DNA from: Hawksworthiomyces lignivorus
Taxonomy: Eukaryota > Ascomycota > Sordariomycetes > Ophiostomatales > Ophiostomataceae
NCBI GenBank assembly: GCA_002917075.1
Contig: NTMA01000010.1
Coordinates: 124,001 to 188,000 of the forward strand
Length of the DNA: 64,000 bases
Reading direction: 5' to 3'
Positions 11,030 to 20,888 of this stretch are shown in pieces. Both the position numbers and the translations under genes were made by a program. The notes under the pieces were generated by a model that made no database searches, was not told the DNA's origin, and saw only the letters and a program-made list of their open reading frames with translations. Numbering within the stretch: the first letter of the stretch is position 1; each line of letters opens with the position of its first letter.

Positions 11030-12466
11030 ATGCCACTCACAGATACTGGGAAAATAATTGCCCGGGAGCATTTGTCCAGTGTAGGTGAAAATAGCGATTC
11101 ACCGCAAGCAGAAAAGGCGCGCTTTCGCTTTTACCGGACCACGGTTTTCCAAATTCTTATTGTCGGAAGCTGCGCATTTTGTTCCCCCGGAATATGGAGT
11201 GCTATGAACGGTCTCGGGGTCGGCGGTTCGCAGAGCCCAAATCTCGTCAATGCTGCCAATGCTCTTCTATACGCATTCATGACGGTGACTTGTTTCGCCG
11301 GACCATGGCTGACGAACATTATCGGATTCCGCTTCACATTGGCCATAGGCTCACTCGGATATCCGCTGTACGCTGCTGGTCTATATGTGAACAACCGCTT
11401 CGGCAGCACCTGGTTTGTCTATCTCGGCTCTGTCATCTGCGGAATCACTGCGGGCTTCTTCTGGAGCGTTGAGGGTGCTATTGCGACGGGGTACCCAGAA
11501 CAGCACAAGAGAGGGCGGTATGTTGCTACATGGCTCACATTCCGCAATTTTGGAAATATCATTGGAGGATCCATCTCCCTCGCTCTTAATGTGCGTGTCA
11601 ACCGGCGTGGCAAAGTCGGATACCAGACATACCTAGGATTTATTGCCATCCAGTGCCTGGGCTTTTTTTTCGGTCTCCTTCTTTCAAACCCCGAAAAGGT
11701 GCAGAGAAGCGATGGCACACGCATCGAAGCGCCTCGGGGCATCAACTGGAAAACGGAGGCGGCCGTGATGTGGAAGCTGGTCCGTAGCAAGCCGATCCTC
11801 TTGCTCACACCTCTTTTCTTCTACTTCGGCTGGATCCAGGCCTATCCAGGCACGTATCTCGCGGCTTACTTCAGCGTTCGTGCTCGAGCTCTCGGGAGCT
11901 TCTTGTCTGCAGTTGTCGGGACGTTTGCGACCTGGTTGGCAGGCGTGCTTGTTGATGTTCCGTGGATAAAGAAGCGGCAAACAAGAGCGGTCGCCACATA
12001 TGTCTTCATCGCCGCGCTCAACAGCGCCACGTGGATTTGGGCTGTCTACATCCAAAACGAATACCGCCATACAAAGCCAGTGCTAGACTGGGGTGACCAG
12101 AAGACATTCGGTCGCGGATTTGGTATTTACCTTTTTGAGAGAATCAGCTTGGGCATGGTGGAGAATTACATCTATTGGTGCATTGGGAATCTCTCTGATT
12201 CCCCGGGCGACCAAATCCGCTACAGCTCCCTCTTACGGGGCATCGAAACGGCTGCCGTGGCACTCGGGTTTGGTGTGCAGGCAGTCCCGACAGCACTGAT
12301 TGCTACAGCAAGCATAAACCTCGGGCTTTGGTTTACTGCCTTGCCGTTCAGCTATTATGCTACTGTTCAAGTTGTGCGAAAGTTCAACGAGTTGGAAAAA
12401 GCGCAGCGGGAAACCAACGAACAGAGCCACGAAAGAATTGCCAATGGTGATATCCTAGAAAAATAA
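11030..12466 (+). CDS. UNC93-like major facilitator transporter
   Basis: A single exon of 478 residues with about eleven or twelve hydrophobic segments, starting near residue 38 after a soluble N-terminus. The pattern GSCAFCSPGIWSAMNGLG early, GITAGFFWSVEGAIATGYPE in the fourth to fifth helices and RGRYVATWLTFRNFGNIIGG are typical of fungal UNC93-like (DUF895) MFS proteins. The C-terminus is a charged cytosolic tail. Members are membrane proteins thought to move small solutes or to act as regulators, and fungal substrates are largely unknown. It is divergent from the dioxygenase gene, so co-regulation with it is likely. The start at 11030 lies upstream of a plausible soluble N-terminal tail; the next ATG would lie inside the first helix. 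Confidence 0.87.
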   Translation: MPLTDTGKIIAREHLSSVGENSDSPQAEKARFRFYRTTVFQILIVGSCAFCSPGIWSAMNGLGVGGSQSPNLVNAANALLYAFMTVTCFAGPWLTNIIGFRFTLAIGSLGYPLYAAGLYVNNRFGSTWFVYLGSVICGITAGFFWSVEGAIATGYPEQHKRGRYVATWLTFRNFGNIIGGSISLALNVRVNRRGKVGYQTYLGFIAIQCLGFFFGLLLSNPEKVQRSDGTRIEAPRGINWKTEAAVMWKLVRSKPILLLTPLFFYFGWIQAYPGTYLAAYFSVRARALGSFLSAVVGTFATWLAGVLVDVPWIKKRQTRAVATYVFIAALNSATWIWAVYIQNEYRHTKPVLDWGDQKTFGRGFGIYLFERISLGMVENYIYWCIGNLSDSPGDQIRYSSLLRGIETAAVALGFGVQAVPTALIATASINLGLWFTALPFSYYATVQVVRKFNELEKAQRETNEQSHERIANGDILEK

Positions 12467-13449
12467 TGGCTGGCTTACTCAAAAAAATGATATAACGTCA
12501 ATACAGACATCATGTCATATGCTATGATTGTCCGTCAACGATTCTACACTGATGTACGCAAAAAGAAGATCAAGAGACATTGGCGCAAAAGTAAATAAAT
12601 AGGCTCAAGAACCAAGAGCATAAAACCATTTGCCGCGCGCAGATAAATGAGCTATTGCCTTCAAAGACAGGTTGTAGTGCACATTTATGTGCTAGTCAGT
12701 TTCATCCAGCATAGTTACCATTTTTGCGACGCTCTTTGGGATCAGAGCCATGGCAAACCAGCCGTCGATACTCAGGCTATCAACACGAACACACAGCGGG
12801 AATCAGAGTTCAAAGAAATTTCAAAAAAAATTTTATAATAATAATAATAATAAATAAACAAAAATAAATAAATAAGATAAAAATTTCTTGCAGTAGCCAC
12901 GACACCGGAGGAAGTGGGAATCGCCGGTTCACGACGAGATCATGGAATACTTGCCGGTGGTCTTACTTGTGTTGGCAGACCACAAATCGGCTGTTTGCAC
13001 TTTGCTGGCACTCAAAGTTTCGCCCAATGTTTGGGGCCATTGATCTCGCGTTCTTTTTTCACGAGGGAGATATTTTTCCAGATTTCTTATCAACATCATT
13101 TTACAGTTTTCCGCTAGAAAAGATCTTTTTTATTGTGGTCTTTCATTGTCCGAGTTCGTTGTGCGCCGTCGTGTGCATTATGTCATCCGTAACAGGAGAT
13201 TTTCCACCTGTCAAGATCCCTGTACAGGCAGCCCAAGCAAGACGCTACACCCCGCAACATACGGAGTAATAGTGTCGTATGCTTTCTTAGCGACGGAGGT
13301 CGAGATCTTCTAAAAATTTAAAATGCCGCTGTGTCCTCTCGCTTTAAATAAACTTTCACCTAGCTATATATTTATTCGACCTTATTCGTTGCTTAATTTC
13401 ACTTGTACTTTTAATTTTGGTATTTTTCCATTACTGTTCGCTCCGTCTA
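12467..13449. other. Intergenic region with TAA/AT-rich microsatellite
   Basis: About 980 bases between the UNC93-like gene and galactokinase. It holds a TAA-type microsatellite (about 12834-12878) and the motif TACGGAGTA at 13260-13268. The right part is the galactokinase promoter and leader. No gene recognised. Confidence 0.55.
12834..12878. repeat. TAA/TAAA microsatellite
   Basis: Tandem ATA/TAA units passing into TAAA units, in the intergenic region upstream of galactokinase. Confidence 0.8.
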
Positions 13450-15159
13450 ATGGCTACCACCGTACCGGAAGTGCGGTCGTTGGCGGACATCTATCTAGAT
13501 GCGGCAGTCGATCACCAGACCCAGCGATGGCGGCATCTGCTGGCGACGTTTGAGACGCGGTATGGCCATGCCGCCGAGTTTGTTGCGCGCAGTCCTGGGC
13601 GCGTGAACATCATCGGCGAGCACATTGACTATTCGTTGTACAGCGTGCTGCCTATGGCCATCACGGGCGACTGTCTAATTGCAGTGCGCGCGCCTCCAGC
13701 GAGCGCAGAGGGAGAGGCGGGGTCAACCTTCAAGATCCAGATTGCCAACATTCTGGACGCCAAGTTCCCCGCGCATGAGTTTGACATCCCCTACGACGAT
13801 GTGGCCATTGACGCCAGCATCCACGAGTGGACCAACTACTTCAAGAGCGGGCTCCGGGGGGCGCTTGCCGTGCTGCACAAGCAGCACGGCCCAGGTTTCC
13901 GCCCCAAGAGCATGCAGGTCCTGATGGACGGCACAGTCCCCGTCGGCGGCGGCCTGAGCTCCAGCGCGGCGTTTACGAGCGCCAGCGCGCTCAGCGTGCT
14001 TGTCGCGAACGGCGAGGCGAGCGTGGACAAGACGGCGCTGACGGAGCTGGCCATTGTGAGCGAGCGGAACGTCGGCGTGAACTCGGGCGGGTAAGTGTCT
14101 CGGCGCGTCGTCGCAGGGCGTGTCATTTTTCTGTGGCTCCCCCTTGCGGCTCCGTCTGCGCAGACGTGCGGCTGACTCTCTCTGTCTAGCATGGACCAGT
14201 CGGCCTCGGTCTTTTCGGAGCGGGGCTCGGCGCTGTTTGTGACGTTCACGCCGAAGCTGACTGCGCGGCCGGTGTTCTTCCCGCAGACGAACCCGGAGAT
14301 CTGCTTCCTGATCGCGCAGTCCTTTGTGGCGGCGGACAAGTTTGTCACGGGCCCGATCCACTACAACCTGCGGGTGGTGGAGTGCTCGCTGGCGGCGGCG
14401 TACCTCAACGCTGTGCTGAACCCGCCGGGCACGCAGCTGCCGGGCGACGCGTCGCCGCTGGGGATTAGCCTGCACGGCTTCCACGAGACGTACTTTGCGC
14501 TGCAGCGCCACGCGGGCGCGGTGGTGCCGGGCGACGCCAAGGGCGAGCTGGCGGAGCTGCTGCGGCTGGCCGAGGGCGCGCTGACCAAGGAGGAGGGCTA
14601 CACGCGCGCCGAGGTGGCGGCGGTTCTGGGCGTGACGCCCGAGGCGCTAGATGCGCGGTACACGAGCAAGTTCCCCGTGCGGGCGGAGCGGTTCCGGCTG
14701 CGGCAGCGCGCACAGCACGTGTTCGCCGAGGCGCTGCGCGTGCTGCAGTTCATGGAGCTGCTGGCGGCGACGCGCGCCCAGGACGAGGCGGCTGCTGCCG
14801 CCGGCGGCAGCGGCGGCGCGGCGCCCGAAACGTCGGCGTTCAACGCGGCGCTGGGCGCGCTGCTGGATGCGTCTCAGGCGTCCTGCCGCGACCTCTACGA
14901 CTGCAGCTGCCCCGAGCTCGACGAGCTGTGCGCCATCGCCCGCCGCGCCGGCAGCTACGGCAGCCGCCTGACGGGAGCCGGCTGGGGCGGCTGCAGCGTG
15001 CACCTGGTGCCCGCCGACAAGGTGGACGCCATCCGCAAGGCGTGGGACGACGAGTACTACTCGAAGCGGGCCCTGACACCGGAGCAGAGGGAGGCCGCCG
15101 TCACCGTCAGCCGGCCGGGCAGCGGGAGCGCCATCTTTCTCGTTCACGGACAGCTGTGA
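13450..15159 (+). CDS. GAL1: Galactokinase
   Basis: Two exons (13450-14090, 14190-15159) give 536 residues. It phosphorylates galactose at C1 with ATP, the first committed step of the Leloir pathway, in the cytosol. The galactokinase signature is at residues 48-62 (SPGRVNIIGEHIDYS). The GHMP ATP-binding loop GGGLSSSAAF is at 166-175. The catalytic Asp lies in GGMDQSAS (D216); the intron splits the codon of the second Gly of that motif, which supports the join. The C-terminal GHMP motif is SRLTGAGWGGCSVHLV. A low-complexity Ala/Gly insertion (about residues 405-420) sits in a surface region. The gene is very GC-rich, with strong G/C at third codon positions in exon 2, unlike the left flank. 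Fungal length is usual at about 520-530. The start at 13450 is in frame and precedes the conserved N-terminus. Confidence 0.95.
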
Positions 15160-15396
15160 GCACGTGCGTCGCTGAAGTGTCTTTCTTTCTTTAGAATTTG
15201 GCTAGACCCCTTTAAGAGATATCTCTACAACGAAAAGTACCTAATTCAAGCAATATGACTTTTTACCCTCCGCTTTGATGCATCATTTTCGTTAAATCTA
15301 CTGTTACACTGCCAGTTTGCCCTGGTGTCCCGTAAGCTCCGTTCCGTATGCGGTATACTTTGCGGTATTCTTTGCGGTATACTCTCCGGTATAGTT

Positions 15397-17144
15397 TTAT
15401 ATCTGCGTAGCACTGTTGGCACTGCCAGCCTGGCGGTCACGTCGCCGGTCCACGTTCTTGATCTTCCGCTGCCGCTTCACCTGCACCCGCCTGTACTTCG
15501 TGTAGAGGCTCCACACATCGCGCAGCACGATGAACAGGCAGCCGCCCACCAGGCTCCGGCCCCAGCGCTCCTGGAGAAGGCCTGGCCGCTGCCGGTATCG
15601 GAAGACCCACGAGCGCGGAAGTGTGGCCCACAGCACCTGGCCGAACGTCGCGGCGATGCGCGGCAGGAGCAGCTGCGTTGCCATGGCGGCGATAACATCG
15701 GAGAACAGCATCCCTCCACCGTCACCGCCGCGGCCCGCTTCGGCTGGTGCATTTGCATTTCCGTTATTGTTGTTGTTGTTGTTGGCATTGTTGTTATTGT
15801 TGTTGTTTTCAGCATTGTCCACGACGCCGCCGCCGTCTTGGCCACCCACATCGAGCCTGCCCATTCGCAGTATGTCTGGCGGTGGCGGCGCCCCAAGGTC
15901 TCCTCCGTGCAATTCTCCTCCATGCAAATTTTGGCCGGCAGCGCCGGCTCCAGCCTCCTCGTTCTCCCCTTCCTCGCCCTCGTCGTCTTCTGCAACGACA
16001 ATCTCCAGCTGAATTTCGACTTCCTGGCCGTCCGCGCCAAAGGCAGCCGCGGCGCCCACGTTTTCAATGACAATCTCGTCGTCGTTGCGCAGGACATTCA
16101 TAATGGCATTGCCCACGCGGCGAACAACTGCACCAATGCCCTCGCCGCCTGCCTGTGGAGCTCCCTCCTGGTTGTCGGCCACCGCGTTGTGCAGGTCTTG
16201 GTTCTCTGCCGGCCCCTGATTGTGCGCGGGTGGTGCCTCAACCGGCCGCCCGCGCAAGGCAAGGTTCAGTCGCTTCTCAAAAGCGCCAAAGATGTTGTAG
16301 TACACGGTTGAGTACGTAAATGAGACGTAGGGCATGCTCGCAATCACCCACGCCGGCGACGGTGGCCAGCTGGGCATTTTGTTTCGGGAGACGAGTGTGG
16401 CAGCATACTACACAACAGCGCAATCATTAGCAAGCGAGAAAAAAGCTCGCCGGTGAACCTCATCTCTGCGGCTTGACATAGAATGCGACTTACGATAAAG
16501 CAGGGCGGCATAGCAAGAAGAGTTGCCAGGCTGGGCAACGCCCGCTGCAGCAGAAGAGACGGCGCCACTAGGTTCAGCAAAAAAAGCTTCCACATCAGGG
16601 AAACGCCTTCTTTCCAGTGATAAAACGAAACCCTCGAGCCCCCCATCATCTCGCGCCGGAAGCCCAGCCAATTCATCGTCTTTGTGACGCCCGCAAACGT
16701 CAGCATCGACTGGAAGCCATAGAAGCTGGACCCGGCAATGCCCATGGTCATCAGCGCGGAAAGCAGGAAGAATGGCGACGATTTTCGATAGAAAAGGGTG
16801 AACTGATCGTTGAGCTGCACGACAGAATCCCATGGTTCAACAGTCCGGATGCGGCTGTTGCAGGCTGGACAGCGCAGCTTCTTACGGCCAGCTCCTCCGC
16901 CGGCCCCCCCGCCGCCGGCTCCGGTCTCGGTCTCGGCGATCCATGCGAGCATGCATTCTTCGTGGGCCTCTAATGTGCACGGACATGGCGTGACCCATAC
17001 CTCGCCTGGAGTCTCTTCAGACGTCTGCAGACAGATGAAGCACGAGCGGACTTCAGATTCTTCGGATCCTTCTTTGGTCGGCGGCGGCGGTGACTGAGTG
17101 CGAGGGGAGCCAGCGGATACAGAGACAGCCGGAGGCGACTCCAT
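15397..17144 (-). CDS. RING-CH (MARCH-type) membrane E3 ubiquitin ligase
   Basis: Two exons (16494-17144 and 15397-16407) give 553 residues. Residues 35-95 form a C4HC3 RING-CH finger: C35/C38, C54/C56, H61/C64, C92/C95. A glycine-rich insertion of about 15 residues separates the last pair. RING-CH proteins are usually membrane-anchored ubiquitin ligases. Several hydrophobic segments follow (for example FFLLSALMTMGIAGSSFYGF and the region around MPYVSFTYSTVYYNIFGAF), and one lies near the C-terminus (SLVGGCLFIVLRDVWSLYTK). Between them is a long acidic/low-complexity stretch with two poly-Asn runs, encoded by the TTG/TTA repeat near 15766-15812. The tail is strongly basic. Targets are unknown. 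It resembles uncharacterised fungal RING-finger membrane proteins rather than Doa10, which is far larger. Confidence 0.85.
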
Positions 17145-17363
17145 AATGCGGTAGCTGCAAAAGACCCCAGGGCCTCACAGCAGATATCTGTTTTCTTTGG
17201 TCCAGAGGACACTTGCGTGAGGGCTGGCAGCTCGGTGTGAGGAATCGAGGCACGCTAGGAAATGGATAGAATGCTCTGTCGGTAGTAGTTCGAAGCAAGA
17301 GTGGCGGTAGAAACTAGACGCTCACTAGGAGCGATTACAGCTTCACCAAAGAGCTGTCAACGG

Positions 17364-17750
17364 TTATGCAGTGTCAGACGAAGCATTGTTTCTGTTTTTC
17401 ATTCGTAGCTTGCGTAGCGCCATCAGTTTACCTTGGGACGTTTGAACGACGGCAGTTGGCTTTTGGACAAATGGAGTTTGACCTGACGCGGGACCGCCAC
17501 TGGAAGAAAATAGCACCTCGTCATCGACAGGTTTACCTAGGCTCACTGGGGATAGCTCCTCTGTGGCGTTTTTCTTAGTGGCTAAGTGGGTGGTACGAGG
17601 AATATTTGCCGTGCGTTTAGTGGATATAAGAAAGAGGCCTGTGCTAAGTTTCTCTAAACCAGACTCACTTAACCGTGGCGGTGCACGTGCAATTCTTAGT
17701 AGAGAACGTGGCTCCGTGGGTCTGGAAGGCGCTGGAAAGACTGAAGACAA
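17364..17750 (-). CDS. Possible small disordered protein, unrecognised
   Basis: An intact 128-codon frame in the gap between the RING-CH gene and SGT2. The product would be basic at the C-terminus (KLMALRKLRMKNRNN), rich in Ser/Thr/Pro and probably disordered. I recognise no family. The space to the RING-CH start is only about 220 bases, so this could equally be a chance frame inside a divergent promoter. No intron joins were found that extend it convincingly. Confidence 0.28.
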   Translation of the reverse strand: MSSVFPAPSRPTEPRSLLRIARAPPRLSESGLEKLSTGLFLISTKRTANIPRTTHLATKKNATEELSPVSLGKPVDDEVLFSSSGGPASGQTPFVQKPTAVVQTSQGKLMALRKLRMKNRNNASSDTA

Positions 17751-17894
17751 ACTGGAGCCACTTTTTTCTCGCCCAACGACCCCTCCATGCAGGCTGGCGA
17801 CGTTTCGGCCGCTTCTATCTGCGTCTGGCTGACGGTTTGGTCTGGAATACGTCGACCCCGGGGGAATAAGACTATTAACGCAAGCAGCCTTTCA

Positions 17895-17940
17895 AGCCAG
17901 GCTTCTCTTTTTCTTTCTCTTTCTTTTCTTTTTCTCCATT
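17895..17940 (+). promoter_or_regulatory. Pyrimidine-rich promoter tract of SGT2
   Basis: A CT-rich stretch (TTTCTTTCTC-type repeats) lies 65-110 bases before the SGT2 start codon. Such tracts are common near transcription starts of well-expressed fungal genes. Confidence 0.5.
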
Positions 17941-18004
17941 TTTGAACGGCCATCCTTCTCCCTCCTCGCCGTCTTTATATCTAACCACCTCAAGCAGATC
18001 TACA

Positions 18005-19196
18005 ATGGTAAGTTCCTTTGTCCAATGGTGGCGTCTTTCCCCTCTTCTGGCCCCCAGACAAGCTCTTCCTTGCAGCAGCTAACGTGGCATTCCAAATCCC
18101 AAGGCCTTGACTTCAAAACAGCGCCTGGCGCTGGCCATCTGCGACTTCTTGTCGACGTCCACCACAGACGGCACCATCTCGGCTGACGAGCGTGACAGCA
18201 TCGATGTCGCCGTGACCTGCATTTCCGAGTCGTTCAAGGTGGACCCCACCGACAAGGCCGCCGTGTCCGAGGCTGTCGGCGACCAGAACCTGCTCAAGAT
18301 CTACAGCGTCTACGAGAAGCTCAAGAACGCCTCCAAGCCAGCGGCGTCCGCGTCGGAGCCTGCTGCCGCCCCTGCTCCCGCCGCCGCCGTCTCGGACGAC
18401 GCCAAGAAGGAGGCCGACGGCCTCAAGTCCAAGGGCAACGCCGCCATGGCGCAGAAGGACTACCCGACGGCCATCGACTTCTACACCAAGGCGCTGGCGC
18501 TGCACCCGGGCAACGCCATCTACCTGTCGAACCGCGCGGCTGCGCACAGCGCCGCCAAGGACCACGAGAGCGCGCGCGCGGACGCCGAGGCGGCCGTCGC
18601 CATCGACCCGCACTACACCAAGGCCTGGAGCCGCCTGGGCCTGGCCAAGTTCGCCCTGGGCGACGCCAAGGGCTCCATGGAGGCCTACCAGAAGGGCATC
18701 GAGTTCGAAGGCAACGGCGGCAGCGACGCCATGAAGAAGGGCTTTGAGACCGCCAAGCGCCGCGTCGACGAGCTGCAGGCCGACGACGACGCTCTGGCCG
18801 CCGGCTCCCGCGACGCCGGCGCTGGCGCCGGCGGCTTCCCCGGCCTCGGCGGCGGCGGCGGCGGCGGCATGCCCGACTTCAGCTCCATCATGAACAACCC
18901 CATGTTCGCGTCCATGGCCCAGAACCTCATGAACAACCCAGACCTCATGGGCAACCTCATGAGCAACCCCCGGCTGCGCGAGATGGCCAACCAGTTCGGC
19001 AGCGGCGGCGGCATGCCAGACCTGTCCGCGCTGATGTCCGATCCCAACATTGCAGATATGTGAGTCGACGTCCCCGCATCCATCCTGCACTCCTTTCGCT
19101 TTGCTAACAATCTGCTTCAGGGCACGCTCGATGATGGGCGGCGGCGGCGCTGGTGGTGGCGCTGGACGGGGAGCACCGGGTGGTCAGGACCAGTGA
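18005..19196 (+). CDS. SGT2: Small glutamine-rich TPR protein Sgt2 (GET pathway co-chaperone)
   Basis: Three exons (18005-18007, 18104-19059, 19121-19196) give 344 residues, close to yeast Sgt2 (about 346). The first exon is the ATG alone, directly followed by GTAAGT. The conserved N-terminus resumes at 18104 (ALTSKQRLALAICDFL). Residues 1-65 are the SGTA/Sgt2 homodimerisation domain, which binds Get4/Get5. Residues about 100-215 hold three TPR repeats (KSKGNAAMAQKDYPTAIDFY, NAIYLSNRAAAHSAAKDH, HYTKAWSRLGLAKFALGDA), the Hsp70/Hsp90 dock. The Gly/Met/Asn-rich C-terminus (repeats of MNNP, NLMSNP) binds tail-anchored membrane protein substrates. It is cytosolic and hands tail-anchored proteins to Get3. 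No other in-frame ATG precedes the conserved N-terminus in exon 2, which is why the single-codon exon is preferred. Confidence 0.93.
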
Positions 19197-19794
19197 GTGC
19201 CAAGCGGTCTTTGATGCATATGGTCGTTGGTTGGCGTGTTGCAGATATGGACTCTTGAAATCTACGGACGGGGCAACTCTGGAATTTTATCGTGTTTTGT
19301 TTTTTCCCATGTAGCAAGTATTAGCCATCCGTGACGCAGAAACGCACATGGGCTGTTTTAATCGCAAAAGATGTTTCTCGGGGCCCTCATTGCAAATCAT
19401 CGCTTCGTTGACTATCGTATCAAAACTTCATTTGCCTCTGAAAAACGTACTGTGTACCATTCTAACCATTCATCTGGCATTTGGGTCCCAAAAAAAATTC
19501 AAACAAATAAATAAGCTGACACGCATTGCCCCTTGCATGATCTTCGTGCTCCCATTCCATTCACCAGCAAACGGCCCGTCGCTTAAACCCACCTAAAATG
19601 CTTCTCACATGCAGTCTGTGCAAGTGCGCTGTAAGTGGTAGCGCATCACTCCAAAAGAGGACGGCATGTCTAAACGCTGCGTTGCAGTCGTACGCTCTTC
19701 TTGTTCCATATTCCGACTCTGGGCATCGTTAAACCGCAGACACGTGCAATTTCTGTCTCAAGGCATGTGCATCCAATAACCTTGTCTCTCCAGC
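19197..19794. other. Convergent 3' region
   Basis: About 600 bases between the 3' ends of SGT2 (+) and the seven-helix protein gene (-). It presumably holds both 3' untranslated regions and polyadenylation sites. No gene seen. Confidence 0.5.
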
Positions 19795-20888
19795 TCATCT
19801 GCCTGTCCGAACTTCAACGATCACGGACTCTGTTTCTGACACCACGCTCTCCTCGTCGCTTTCGCCTACAAACAGCGCAATCCACAGTATCCGCACGATA
19901 AACCCAGCTGGCACAATCAGCGGAATCAGCTGAGCGGCCGTCGATGCGTCGCTGACGCCGGTGATGTTGTTCCACTGGATAGTCAGCTCAATAGCGACAA
20001 TCAGGAGGCTAGCCGTAGTGATGCGGAAAAAGCCATTCAGCAGATCCAGTCCCATGCGCCGCTCGTCGCTGCGTAGGGGCATGATTAGCACGAAGAAATC
20101 AGGCGCAAAGACGGAACAAAAATACAAATATAAGAGTAGCGCAGTTTAAGGGAAAGCAGAAAACGAAAAGAGCTCAGGACAGCTCAAATAATGCGGTTTT
20201 CCTCGCAGGTTATGGAGACGTACCTGATTCCTCGCTTCATAGCCTTCTTGATCTTCTTCCGCAGCCAGCGGGGGTTGCGAAAAATGCCCACGGCAAAGCA
20301 CACCTCGACCACGCAGCCCAGCAGCAGCACAAAGACAGCGATGACGTTGACGGCGATGAAGAGCTGGTTGCGCAGCCGCGCCTGCGAGAAGAAGAAGCCG
20401 TACTGGGTGCAGACGGCGTCGGCCGCGGCGGGGTCCGTGCTGTCGAGCGCCGAGAACCAGAACCACAGCTGGAAGATGGTCATGGCCAGCAGCGTCAGGA
20501 TGTTGATCACGGCCCAGATGCGGCCCGAGGGGACGCGCGGCCAGCGCGACGGATCCCAGTACGGGCTGTAGCCGGACACGAGGCGCCAGGCGTACAGCGG
20601 GATGTACGTGTAGTATGCGCCCGTGACGAGCAGCAGCACAATGTAGATCTCGGCGGCGTGCAGGCTGCCGGGGCCGCTGCTGAAGTTGTTGTTGGCTTCA
20701 TTGGAGACCTGGATGATGAGCGCGAGAAAGGTCGCCAGCATAAACAGCAAGAGCAAGTTGCGGGCCGTCGGCGTCTCTCTTGGCACAAGCCACGAGGCCA
20801 GAATAACCCCGAACCAGAGCAGGTAGAATCCCGTCCGGATGCCCACCCCGTACATATCCGGGTTACCAGCAAATGAGCAGTCTGCCAT
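19795..20888 (-). CDS. Seven-helix membrane protein of unknown function, fungal
   Basis: Two exons (20224-20888 and 19795-20068) give 312 residues. Hydrophobic segments at about 15-34, 44-61, 79-103, 122-146, 174-204, 230-250 and 262-285 suggest seven membrane spans. Between spans 3 and 4 is a conserved-looking loop SPYWDPSRWPRVPSG. A basic loop (RNPRWLRKKIKKAMKRG) before the intron fits the cytosolic side. The C-terminal tail is acidic (ESDEESVVSETES). The layout recalls lipid-transporting exporter/RTA1-like or receptor-like fungal proteins, but I see no diagnostic motif, so no function is given. There is no signal peptide other than the first helix. The start is the only ATG before the first span. 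Confidence 0.8.

Noticed and set aside
13723..14511. A 262-codon frame antisense to galactokinase exons
   Set aside because: An Arg-rich shadow frame crossing the intron of a well-supported gene.
15325..16311. A 328-codon plus-strand frame opposite the RING-CH gene
   Set aside because: A low-complexity shadow. The minus-strand gene has zinc-finger and membrane features and consistent splicing.
18113..19090. A 325-codon frame antisense to SGT2
   Set aside because: A Gly/Ala/Val/Leu/His-rich shadow caused by GC-rich codon use of the real gene.
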